Source of the DNA: a cf. Phormidesmis sp. LEGE 11477
GTDB taxonomy: Bacteria > Cyanobacteriota > Cyanobacteriia > Phormidesmidales > Phormidesmidaceae
Length of the DNA: 64,000 bases
Direction: 5' to 3'
Assembly: GCF_015207105.1 (NCBI RefSeq)
Contig: NZ_JADEXO010000011.1
Location: 23,448-87,447, forward strand
Shown: positions 54,779 to 63,900 of the stretch, piece by piece
Layout: every line of letters begins with the position of its first letter
Position numbering within the stretch: position 1 is the first letter of the stretch
Notes under the pieces: generated by a model
Seen by the model: the letters and a program-made list of their open reading frames with translations, nothing else
Database searches by the model: none
What the model was told of the DNA's origin: nothing
Program-made: the position numbers and the translations under genes

Positions 54779-55744
54779 CTATGCAATCACGATAAAGCTG
54801 TTGTTACTAATCGCTAGTCCGGCGGAAAGGCTCGCAATTTGAGACTGCTCAGCACCGCCCACACCGTCACTGTCGTAAAACAAGGCTCCACTATCAGCGC
54901 TGTACACGAATCGCTGCTCGGCGCTGCTAGCTCCTAAGCCGGTCGTAAACTGCTCTGCTGATAGTGGCATTCCTGGTATTAGCTCCTTCATAAAGTCTGC
55001 GGCTGAGAGCAGAAAAATATCCTCTGTTGCCGTAAAGTCGGTAATTGTATCGCCGCCTGCCGTGCTAAGTAGAAAAGCATCTGAGCCGCCGCCGCCAGTC
55101 AGTATATCGAGGCCCATACCGCCGCTGAGCAGATCCTCTCCCGCGCCGCCAATGAGGGTATCGTTACCGCCATCACCTCGCAAAATGTCATTTCCTGCTC
55201 CGCCGAAGATCAAATCATTATCTTCGCCACCGTTCAAAGCATCACTGCCTGCCCCGCCAAACATTGAATCGTTGCCTGTACCGCCTTCTAGCAGATCATC
55301 ACCGCCGTTTCCAAACATCGCATCGGTGCCCGCGTTGCCCGAGAGAACATCGGTATCTTCGCCGCCAAATAGCCCATCACCACCATCGCCGCCGTCTATA
55401 ACATTGACGCCGTTGCCACCGAAGATAGCATCACGACCTGCACCGCCGGATATACCATCTAAGCTGTTACCGCCGAATATGGCATCATTACCACCGTCGC
55501 CAGAGAGCGTATTTAGCCCATCGCCACCGAAGATAGCATCACTATCGTCCCCACCGCTGATGGTATCTTCACCTAGTCCGCCTAGTAGAACATCTCGGCC
55601 TGCATCGCCGCTAAGTGCATCGTTTCCACCTTCTCCAACGATAAAATTACTACCCGCATCTCCAGCAATAGCATCGTTGTTGTCAGTACCGATTAAAAAC
55701 TCGCTGGCGAGCGTGCTGATGAGGCTATCGAGTATAGATTCCAA
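54779..55744 (-). CDS. RTX (haemolysin-type Ca2+-binding repeat) protein
   Basis: 321 residues without an N-terminal signal, as expected for type I secretion. Residues about 18-230 are glycine/aspartate-rich nonapeptides (GGxGxDxLx type, for example [20 protein letters not shown]) that form Ca2+-binding beta rolls. The C-terminal part, with [35 protein letters not shown] and a hydrophobic end SNNSFIVIA, is the usual cyanobacterial RTX secretion tail. No catalytic domain: probably a surface or matrix protein. No type I exporter is nearby. Confidence 0.92.
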   Translation of the reverse strand: MESILDSLISTLASEFLIGTDNNDAIAGDAGSNFIVGEGGNDALSGDAGRDVLLGGLGEDTISGGDDSDAIFGGDGLNTLSGDGGNDAIFGGNSLDGISGGAGRDAIFGGNGVNVIDGGDGGDGLFGGEDTDVLSGNAGTDAMFGNGGDDLLEGGTGNDSMFGGAGSDALNGGEDNDLIFGGAGNDILRGDGGNDTLIGGAGEDLLSGGMGLDILTGGGGSDAFLLSTAGGDTITDFTATEDIFLLSAADFMKELIPGMPLSAEQFTTGLGASSAEQRFVYSADSGALFYDSDGVGGAEQSQIASLSAGLAISNNSFIVIA

Positions 55745-55976
55745 AGCAATTGTCCTCTTCTGTCTGTAATTCTTGTTGTTTGACGTATCCTATGATCTAG
55801 CTGCTAAATCTATGAGCCCCGGTTAAAGGGAAAATCTAAAGCAACAATCTGCTATTGTCTCAGTGCCAAAAAGCTAAAATTATGCAGACGGCTGCAGTTT
55901 TGTGGATAAATCGAACAGCTAAGCAGCCATGCGTTTGGCTATCTCAATAGAGTCAAAGCAGGTGTAGATGATTTGC

Positions 55977-57320
55977 TTAATATAGCCAGGCTAAATTCTC
56001 AATCTGTGAAGGATGGGTCTCTTTAGGGTCGCGATATTGGTGTAGTCTCTTCAGCATATTGGGCTGCTTGAGCTTTTGCACCAACTTGGCAGGTAAATGT
56101 GCAGAACAGATAAGTCCCTGGTTAGAAAACCCCTCTACAATTGTGCATATCCAGGGTACTGGCAAGTCATCAACTGACGTGAAATACAGGGGGTTAGCTT
56201 CTAAAAAGCTGATGTCATAAACGCCAAACTTTGACCAGTTAGTCATCAGAATAGATCTTCTCATCGGGTCAACGCCTCTACTCACAAATCGCTGAATTTT
56301 CCTGACGCCGCCGTTGTCTTCAACATATCGATGGGTAGACATAACGCTTAGATGTTCTGTTTCAAAGTTTTCAATCCCTTTTCTGATAGCCTGAGCTACT
56401 ACAAATGGGCAAGCATCTTGAGGCAGGACTATATCAACAGTGTCAATGAGATTGCCTAGTAAGCCCTGCGACAGTCCTGTTCTATTTCTGTAGTTGAGTG
56501 CGATCGCAAGACATCGATCTTCTTTGTAATTGTCTAAGTCAGTGATTAAGCCAAATAGATGAGCACATAAAACATCGTTTCTAGAGAGCGCTTGCCTGGC
56601 TTGTCGGGAAAAAACTCGCTTCATATTTTCTATTTCATTATCAGAGAAATAGATTTTAATAGATGTTTTCTGTCGGCCAGTGGTTATCATATAGCAAGTT
56701 AGTCTGAGCCACTCCTCTAGTTTGAGGTATCTAACGCTAGACGATGCCTTTTCTTTTCTTGTAATCCGCCTTTGAAAATACGAATGTCTATCTTTTGCTA
56801 CCAGCGGCGGGGCATATTTCTCCCCGTTCACAGTAGCTGACCAAGCTTTCATAAAACGCATAAAGGTATGCATATCTCCAAGAGAATGATGCCAACAGAT
56901 GCCCAGTGCTGTTCCCTCACAGTCAAACTGAGTGAATCGAATAGTGAGAACTGGACTTTGACCAGCTAGCACATCCTTGGCTATAAGTGGATCGACTAGC
57001 TTTTTCAGATTAGTCTGTGATAAGTCTTCGAGAGCCTGCACGAGTGAGCCGTTTTCAAAACAGAAAGAAAATTGAACGCCCTCATTATTACAATCTATCA
57101 GCAGATCATTATTTACTCTCTTTAATCTGCCTGAAAATATTGGAAAATCAATCAAAACCTTCTCAAGGGCTACTATCAATAGTTTATAGGACAATTTTTC
57201 TCTATAGAAGAAAGCCACAGAGATGGAGAACCGTTCTACAAAACGATCGGTGATAGAACAGGTGATAACTTGTGGTGTTTGCTGACTAGCTCGAACGAGC
57301 AAAGGGGTTGATACCAGCAT
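55977..57320 (-). CDS. BAHD-like (HXXXD) acyltransferase
   Basis: 447 residues, the normal BAHD size. The catalytic motif is H145-SLG-D149 in GICWHHSLGDMHTFMRF (HHxxxD with G replaced by M). The N-terminal IDFPIFSGRLKRVNNDLLI fits the Y-P-x-x-G-R block of the family, NYRNR fits its R-N-R-type segment, and NWSKFGVYDISF occupies the place of DFGWG, which is not conserved. Such proteins move acyl groups from acyl-CoA to alcohols or amines and are mainly known from plants and fungi. No biosynthetic cluster surrounds it. Acceptor unknown; fold assignment is from motifs only. Confidence 0.7.
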   Translation of the reverse strand: MLVSTPLLVRASQQTPQVITCSITDRFVERFSISVAFFYREKLSYKLLIVALEKVLIDFPIFSGRLKRVNNDLLIDCNNEGVQFSFCFENGSLVQALEDLSQTNLKKLVDPLIAKDVLAGQSPVLTIRFTQFDCEGTALGICWHHSLGDMHTFMRFMKAWSATVNGEKYAPPLVAKDRHSYFQRRITRKEKASSSVRYLKLEEWLRLTCYMITTGRQKTSIKIYFSDNEIENMKRVFSRQARQALSRNDVLCAHLFGLITDLDNYKEDRCLAIALNYRNRTGLSQGLLGNLIDTVDIVLPQDACPFVVAQAIRKGIENFETEHLSVMSTHRYVEDNGGVRKIQRFVSRGVDPMRRSILMTNWSKFGVYDISFLEANPLYFTSVDDLPVPWICTIVEGFSNQGLICSAHLPAKLVQKLKQPNMLKRLHQYRDPKETHPSQIENLAWLY

Positions 57321-57813
57321 GGTTTTATCAAAAGAATTAGTACTTTAAAGCGTTGAAGAACTGTTCTTCTTATTACTGTTCTCCTTGTTTGGGGGCTTTG
57401 CATCAATGATTTTGTAGATACTGCCTTTTCCGCGCTTTTGTCAACGAGCGCTGCCGTTTGTTCGCACGTTCTGCTTTCATGCCAGTACGATAGGTCTTCA
57501 GTGTCATCGCCTTTTCTCTACAAAACTCTCAAGGAAGCTCTCAGAAATTGCGCTCCAAAATTATGCATTTCACTCTAGGCATTTCTCGCGCAGAACCTTT
57601 TTTACTCATAGAACCGAAGGCGTCGTAGAACAAACAGGCCAAGCGACAAACGATATAGACAGGGCAGTTTGACAGAGTCATAGGTGCCACTACTTAATCA
57701 CTATCAATTTTCATGGAATCCATACTTTTTTTGAGCCACTGCATAATTTTGGGCTCGCGGAGCTGAGAGCTTATTGAGTTGTAGCTAAGTGTTGTCTTCA
57801 GGTAATAAACTAT
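57321..57813. other. Intergenic region with a 13-bp inverted repeat
   Basis: 493 nt without a recognised gene. CCAAAATTATGCA (57555-57567) and its exact complement TGCATAATTTTGG (57740-57752) lie 172 nt apart. The core word AAATTATGCA also occurs at 48612 and 55877 in other gaps. Promoters of the BAHD gene (leftward) and of the 57814 frame (rightward) should be here. Confidence 0.55.
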
Positions 57814-58065
57814 ATGAACAGATTAATTTCTCTCCAGAGCTTGATGGCTTTTATCTGTATAAGTAGTTCTCTAATGATGGTAGGCAAAGAACCTGTAGCG
57901 ACCGATCAACTTACGATAGGACGTAGCTATAGCCACGATCATACACAGCAGCCAGCGCGCGCTTTCTGGTCGAGCACACCAACTAACCAGCTAGAGGCAC
58001 AGATTTACTTTTATATGCAGCCTACAGCTCAAAAGATAAATCACATAGATGGACTGATTCACTAG
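57814..58065 (+). CDS. Possible small secreted protein
   Basis: 83-codon frame with ATG start. The N-terminus LISLQSLMAFICISSSLMMV looks like a signal peptide; the rest is polar with no recognised family. One AAATTATGCA-type word lies 65 nt upstream on the opposite strand. Codon use does not decide whether it is real. Confidence 0.35.
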   Translation: MNRLISLQSLMAFICISSSLMMVGKEPVATDQLTIGRSYSHDHTQQPARAFWSSTPTNQLEAQIYFYMQPTAQKINHIDGLIH

Positions 58066-58184
58066 CTGCTCTGTTATATAGTCTGTACATATAGCCTGTA
58101 CCAGATACATTCTCTAGGAGAAGGCTACGCTTCTCAAGAAATAGCCGAGAGATGGAATAAGACTAGCCAAATCGTATATATCAT

Positions 58185-58979
58185 ATGTCTGGAGCATACT
58201 ACACCGAAGTGCTAGAAAACTTAGGTGGGAATATTCCGTTACGCATGCAGCTGATTCCTGCTGGCACCTTCGCTTTTGGTGCGACAGAGAATGAACTCGA
58301 ACAAGAATATGACCGAACGCAGGCGGAGGTGAGCGTGCCCGCTTTCTTCTTGGGTCGCTACCCAATAACCCAAGCGCAATGGCAAACAGTGGCGACTTGG
58401 CAACCAATTGTGCGATCGCTAAACCCAAATCCTTCTTACTTTAGGGGTGATGACCTGCCTGTAGAGCGGGTGTCTTGGTATGAGGCTGTAGAATTTTGCG
58501 ATCGCCTTGCTGTCCGCACCGGTCGCTCATACCGTCTCCCTAGCGAATTTGAATGGGAATACGCCTGCCGCGCCGGAACAACGACGCCTTTCCACTTTGG
58601 GGAGAAAATTACAACAGAAATAGCTAACTACAAGGGAGCGTACAACGGCGTTACCGACTATCAAAATTGCTATGAAGGAGACTATCGCCAAACAACCACC
58701 CCAGTCAATCACTTTGAATTAGCAAATGCTTTTGGCCTGTTCGATATGCACGGCAATGTGTGGGAATGGTGCCAGAATCACGGCGACTATAGTCGAACAA
58801 CTACGAACAGTAGGGCTTGGCTCACAGATGAGACAAAGACAAAGCGCGTACTGCGTGGCGGTTCCTGGGCGACCTATCCAAGGAGGTGCTGCTCCGCGTG
58901 TCGTCTTATCTGTTTCTCTAGCGCACGAGACTTTCGCAACGGTTTTCGGGTGAGCTGTTCGGTTTATACAAAGGTGTAG
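58185..58979 (+). CDS. Formylglycine-generating-enzyme-like (C-type lectin fold) protein, possible DGR target
   Basis: 264 residues of the FGE/SUMF1-PvdO superfamily. MQLIPAGTFAFGATENELE, FFLGRYPITQAQW, PVERVSWYEAVEFCDRL, YRLPSEFEWEYACRAG and FGLFDMHGNVWEWCQN are all present. In the family's C-terminal VLRGGSW-NNN-P-R-N-C-R-S-A-Y-R-N-N-N block the usual asparagines are replaced by T, Y, L, I, C, F, S and D, nearly all from NNY codons. That pattern is typical of adenine-mutagenised variable regions. No sulfatase is nearby, so classic FGE function is doubtful; a ligand-binding role fits better. No signal peptide. Confidence 0.88.
   Translation: MSGAYYTEVLENLGGNIPLRMQLIPAGTFAFGATENELEQEYDRTQAEVSVPAFFLGRYPITQAQWQTVATWQPIVRSLNPNPSYFRGDDLPVERVSWYEAVEFCDRLAVRTGRSYRLPSEFEWEYACRAGTTTPFHFGEKITTEIANYKGAYNGVTDYQNCYEGDYRQTTTPVNHFELANAFGLFDMHGNVWEWCQNHGDYSRTTTNSRAWLTDETKTKRVLRGGSWATYPRRCCSACRLICFSSARDFRNGFRVSCSVYTKV
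58869..58946 (+). other. Candidate DGR variable region (VR)
   Basis: Codons 229-254 of the FGE-like gene. Compared with the family consensus, positions expected to be AAC/AAT (Asn) or TAT/TAC (Tyr) read ACC, TAT, TGT, CTT, ATC, TGT, TTC, TCT, AGC, GAC, TTT, CGC and AAC: the third base stays a pyrimidine while the A positions vary. This is the fingerprint of adenine-specific mutagenic retrohoming. No template repeat or reverse transcriptase is in the window, so the driver would have to be elsewhere. Confidence 0.45.
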
Positions 58980-59111
58980 TAAACAAGTTAGCCATAAGTC
59001 AGCTTTTCATAGCCCTTAACGTAGCCATCCGCCTTGTCTAATAGAGATATAGAGCAACGCACAAGCGTTCTACAGCTCTTAGAACAAACACGACAACAAC
59101 TTGGTATCACT

Positions 59112-59537
59112 ATGAAACGCTTCATCCTTTCCGCTTTCTCTGTACTGGTCGCAACAGGTGCCATTGCCCCTACCGCCCAAGCCCTACCTCAAGTCAGTTC
59201 CGACTTTGATCTGCAAACGTTGCGTCTCAGCGAATTTGACACTCGCAATAAGTCTGAGGTCAAGTCTACTTCTAAACTTCAGATGCTGCGCCTTCATGAG
59301 CTTGACATTCGCAATAAGTCTGGAGACGGCCAGCAGCCCTACTATCCCTACAAGCCACATATGCAGAAGCCCGCACAAACCAACGCTTGGCCTCTCTCAA
59401 TCGACACCAGCATTGAACCGGGAAACCCCATCGATGTAGATCTAACTACGGTAGAAGATGTCGAAGGCGCGATCGCTACTGATTTTCACAGCCTTTCCCT
59501 TGCAGAGCAGCGCCATCAGTTTCTCGATCGCAGCTAG
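59112..59537 (+). CDS. Small secreted protein with internal repeat, unknown function
   Basis: 141 residues from ATG 59112, which begins a normal signal peptide (MKRFILSAFSVLVATGAIAP, cleavage after AQA); the longer frame from TTG 59034 is unlikely. The mature part carries a duplicated unit, LQTLRLSEFDTRNKS and LQMLRLHELDIRNKS, then a proline/tyrosine stretch (QQPYYPYKPHM) and an acidic tail. No family recognised. Periplasmic or secreted. Confidence 0.65.
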   Translation: MKRFILSAFSVLVATGAIAPTAQALPQVSSDFDLQTLRLSEFDTRNKSEVKSTSKLQMLRLHELDIRNKSGDGQQPYYPYKPHMQKPAQTNAWPLSIDTSIEPGNPIDVDLTTVEDVEGAIATDFHSLSLAEQRHQFLDRS

Positions 59538-60126
59538 CAATAGGACAGACTAATCATCTGCGTACCCTTCGGTTATCTAAACAGTTTTGAAGAGTACGCA
59601 GATCTTATTAAGCGATAGCTCTAGAACCCCTTCTACATAGACGAACATTTCATAGGAACACATTCAACCTCCTTCTCTTCAATTTTTCTTCTTTCGATCT
59701 TCTTCTCTTCCGCTTTCTTCTCTAAACTTTTTCTATCGCGGTACGCAAATAAAAGAGATTAGTCTTAGCAGTGTGACACTAGTACTAGCTATCAATCCTA
59801 GCTGTATCAGCAGAAAAACTGCATAACTCTAGTCTTTGATAGCTGAGTACTTGATAGAAAACTATAGCGTTTTTCACTTGGCTGAGGTACAGCTTCCCGG
59901 CTGACAGCTTTTTAGAATAGCAGGCCAAGCGACTAGCATTCCTCTTAGGCTCCAGCCTTCTCTGTAAGCATGCATCCGAGAAACGCTATATAGGCACGCG
60001 CTTATCTTTTCTGGCGTGCTACAGAAATAAATAGTTTGCATTTTCAGCAACTATTGGAGTCCGTCCAGCAGCTTTTTGGAAGTAATCCTTTCAAAAAGCA
60101 CCAGTAAAAACACATCTCCTGAGATT
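59538..60126. other. Intergenic region with inverted repeats
   Basis: 589 nt between two secreted-protein genes on the plus strand. ATCTGCGTAC (59556-59565) pairs with 59594-59603, close after the upstream stop, and could end its transcript although no T run follows. A second pair, ATAGCGTTT at 59864-59872 and AAACGCTAT at 59981-59989, brackets 108 nt that contain CACTTGGCT and CAGGCCAAGCGAC words also found in the gaps at 49 and 57.6 kb. No coding frame stands out. Confidence 0.5.
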
Positions 60127-60897
60127 ATGATAAATCTGAAACGACAACGATTAATTTGTTCTGTTACAGTGTTCTCTGTGTTGACAGCGGTTATGACCTC
60201 TACTAGCTATATGAACCCGCTGCAGGCTGTAGAGCCAAACCTATCTGAGCTAGAACCAACTATAGCTGAACTAGAGCCAAACCTATCTGAGCTAGAGTCG
60301 ACTACAGATATCTCAGAAACAAGTGAAAATGGCATCAAGATTGTTGATCAGGCTATCTATTTACGTAACGATCCGGTGCTTCAGTTCGTATATCTTCCTA
60401 ACCAGTTTGTTATTGAATCATTCGCAACTAATCTAGAGAATGACGAGTTCGCCCCGGCAGACTATATCAATATCTGGACTAAAGAAGACTACGTAATACT
60501 GAAAAATGCAGGTGATGAGATAGGTGATTTTCTGCCTCGCCTGAAGATAACCATAAAAAATAATCCTGAAAGGCTGTCTTTAGAAGATTGGGTGCTTGCC
60601 CAACCTAAAGAAGTTTTACCAGTCGATAGAACTAGCATAGAAAGAAGATCTATCGGGGGCGAAGAAGGTCTTTCCTTTGTTTCTACAGATAGGCTCTTAC
60701 CCTATCAGAACACCATCGTAAAAGATGCTACCGGAGACAAGGTAATCATGATCAGCTATGGTACCTTTCGCGGAGAGGCGGCTGCCTCTAGTAATGCTCT
60801 CTACCTTTTCGCGTTCGAACAGTTAGAAGGAACGCTTGAGTTAGCAGACGCTCTTACCACTTCAAATACTGAATTGGCTGACCCGCTTCCGCAATAA
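60127..60897 (+). CDS. Secreted protein of unknown function
   Basis: 256 residues from ATG 60127, which gives a clear signal peptide (MINLKRQRLICSVTVFSVLT, cleavage after PLQA). TTG 60076 is the longer alternative. The mature N-terminus has a short repeat EPNLSELE twice with EPTIAELE between. The rest is a single alpha/beta domain with FVYLPNQFVIESFATNLEND, INIWTKEDYVI, LSLEDWVLAQPKE and GDKVIMISYGTFRGEA. It looks like PsbP-like or DUF secretory proteins of cyanobacteria, but I cannot place it. A stem-loop follows at 60917-60946. Confidence 0.7.
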   Translation: MINLKRQRLICSVTVFSVLTAVMTSTSYMNPLQAVEPNLSELEPTIAELEPNLSELESTTDISETSENGIKIVDQAIYLRNDPVLQFVYLPNQFVIESFATNLENDEFAPADYINIWTKEDYVILKNAGDEIGDFLPRLKITIKNNPERLSLEDWVLAQPKEVLPVDRTSIERRSIGGEEGLSFVSTDRLLPYQNTIVKDATGDKVIMISYGTFRGEAAASSNALYLFAFEQLEGTLELADALTTSNTELADPLPQ

Positions 60898-60916
60898 AAC
60901 ACTTTCTTCAATGACT

Positions 60917-60946
60917 AGCAATCGACGGGTACATTCGTCGATTGCT
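60917..60946. terminator. Stem-loop between convergent genes
   Basis: Perfect 11-bp stem AGCAATCGACG (60917-60927) and CGTCGATTGCT (60936-60946) with an 8-nt loop, lying 20 nt past one stop codon and 31 nt before the other. No T tract on either strand, so termination is inferred from position and symmetry. Confidence 0.5.
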
Positions 60947-60976
60947 ACACTCACTGAAAGATAGAACTCTACAGCG

Positions 60977-63900
60977 CTATTTGTCTGATAATGAATCGAA
61001 CGCGGTGTGAGCAATAGGCGCTGCTGTTGTCATAATTCGTGTGCGGCTTTGAGACTTCCAATGCTGATATCGTAGGAACGGCAAAGAAGAGACTCGCTTG
61101 GCCAAAGCCCAGAAAAATGTATAGCCTGCAATCAGACGCTCAAAGGCATTAAATCGCGACTCTCGTAACTGTTCAAGTGCAACTTGTGCCTCAGAGCTTT
61201 TGGCTGCGCTGGCTACGCAGTCACCTGGTAAGGCAGTCGATAAATCGCTAGTAAGAACGATGGCGTTCTGAAAGCCTAAATGGGCGATCGCAGGATTATG
61301 TCCGAGGGCAATGACTTCTGCGCCTGAGCGAAGATGGCGAACACCACTTGCTTGTTTTCCGGTCATCACTACCGCGTTCTCGTCCTTTTTTTGCGTTGGG
61401 TGTCGCCGCCCGTCGGGTACGCCTAGAAAGACTAGCGTGCCTCTAGTGACGCGATGTCCAAAGTGGTACAGCATGTGGTCTTTAGGATCGCTACTGTGTA
61501 CGTTTAGCGAAGCTATCCCATAGCTCAGTGAGAAAAGTTTGCTGACGTATGACTGCAGCAAGTGATGAACCCAAGGAACATCGCCAATAACCAGCGTACG
61601 GCTACCCGTACGAGCAGTTAGCGGTCTGCCTTGGAGATAGCGCAGGCCAACTGCCCACAGCCAAGGGCCAAAAATATAAACGAGGATATCGGCTAAAGTG
61701 GCTAGGGGCAATAGCCATAGAAACACAGCCGGGAGATGGGCGATCGCAACCACCGCGCGTAGAAGCGTCTGCACCAACGGCGTGCCTAGCCCTACGGTGA
61801 CGAGAACGTAAGCGGCATGAATAGACCAGACTATCGGCGTTTCTGTAATGTGGGCAGCCCACTGACGGCCACTGCGAAGAATGGTCTGATACTCTATAGA
61901 TTTGATTGGCTTGCCGTCGGATGTGCTGCCAGTAAGAGAGGGCACTCGGCTTTTGAGCAGATCGGTTTTAATCTCTTCTAGATAGAGCAGGTGGTCTTTT
62001 GAAAGAGACATATTAAAAGGATCTGGGCGATCTGGAAAATGCGATCGCAGCCGGTGTCCTAGGGTTAGCAATAGCTCTGTTAGCGTAGCGTGAGCAGCCG
62101 CGATCACCACTGTAGTTGGTTCTGCCATTCTGCGTCCGCTGCCGTTGACAAAAATACGGCGAGTAAACGTTGATTCTTTGTAGTAGTACTGCGAGATGGC
62201 GCTTCCCATCAGGCTACAGAGCTCCCCAGTCATGATGAACAATTCGCCTATCTGTCGCTGCTGGCGTAGCGCTTCAAATGCGTGTGTGGCTTGCAAGGTT
62301 GGAAAGGTCTGCCCCGACTGGCTAATGGCTAATACAATTGAGTGCTTGGCTAGGTGCAGTTTGCTAGGGTCGTCGCGCAGCGATCGCAGAACTCGATTAG
62401 AAGAACAGGCTTCAACCCGTAGATCTGGAAATAGCACAAGCAGATCTTGAGCAAACTGTTCGCCTATCCACAGGCTGCTTTCAACCCCTGTGATTAACAA
62501 ATCTAGAGCGCGTTCGTCAGTGGCGGTATCAAATTCTACATAACCAAATCTTTCATAATCAAATCTTGCAGGATCAAACTTTGCGTTGATAGTCGCTTGC
62601 TTTTGCTCCCATACTTTGACTCTGTCGATTAACAGATCAGCTAAATAGTCTGCGCTTTGACAGTTGAAAGAAGAAGGATCTCGCCAAGCTGCGTTCACTT
62701 CTGCTAATACTCGCGGAATGTCTTGAATGTCATACTCAACGGGGTCTTTCGCCTTAAAGGCAGGAGGCAGTATGTATGGGTTTTCCTGAAACGGAATCCA
62801 TCTTTGTTCTAGCTCAGCGCTCAGTAATTCGCGGTCTTTGCTAATAGAATAGACTGTGATATTATCAGCCCCTACCCAAGCTATCTCGCCTAGCTTCTGA
62901 TCTAGATCCAGCCGATAAGATCGAGGAATATGAGATAAGACAGCATCCACAGCCGCAGGCTCTGAGGCATACACCATATACTCATCTTGAACGCTAAACC
63001 CTGTTGTGATTGGCTGTCTCCATGAACTGAGAACTAAACTATCTTCGCTGAGCGTAGAAAGCGCTGCTAGACCAAACGTGCCTGTCGCTCTAGACATAAA
63101 AAGCTTAGTTGCCTGATAAAGATTGTTGTGAAAGAAGGCATAAACGGCATATTTGACAAAGGCAGATTGCTGCGATCGCGTCCATTCTCTAACCTTGCTA
63201 TCTTTGCTCAACGCTTGCAACAACGCCTGCTCAAAGCCAGCTAACCGCTGCCTAGAGACTTCTAGAATAGAATTTGCATAGGGAAGCAATAGGGTATCTC
63301 TATACTTCTCAAAGACTGACTGGGCAATGGCTTCCCATATCTGGATTTGGCTAGCGGATGGCGCGGTGTTAGGCGCAGATTTGGCGGGTTGTTTTCCACC
63401 AAACGCCTCCGCAATAGAAGAAGCAACACCCATCTGGTAAGCCAATCGCAGCGAGGCATTCCATAGCCCCTGAGTGACCAGCAGGTCCATCATGCCAGCA
63501 ATTTTAGGAGAATCTCCTAATGTTGCATTTGGCGTGTCCAAGACGCGCTCTAGCCACAGGCCCAATGGCGCGTTCTCGATCGGACGATCAAACGGCATCC
63601 AGGACTCAAAATCGCCGTTATGAGTAATCCGGTGGTTTACCCATTTGCGATCGCACACCCACCTACCCTGCTCAGCTCGCCACACATTCGCCTCCCTAGC
63701 AGGCGTCCACTCGTGCCAGTGCGTCTCGGCAATAGCGGGTGGACTGCTGGTGGCATAGCGGTAGTGCCACGCGCCCACTGTCACCTTTTCAGAGGGGTTA
63801 GCTCCCTTAGCAACTGCTTTGCGCCGAGTTAGAGAAAAGGCTGATTCTAGCGATTGAGTAAGATTTTGTCGCTTGCGGTTGATGACTTTCTGGCCGACAA

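Noticed and set aside
55062..55769. 235-codon plus-strand frame opposite the RTX gene
   Set aside because: Proline/serine-rich product is the antisense reading of GGxGxD repeats.
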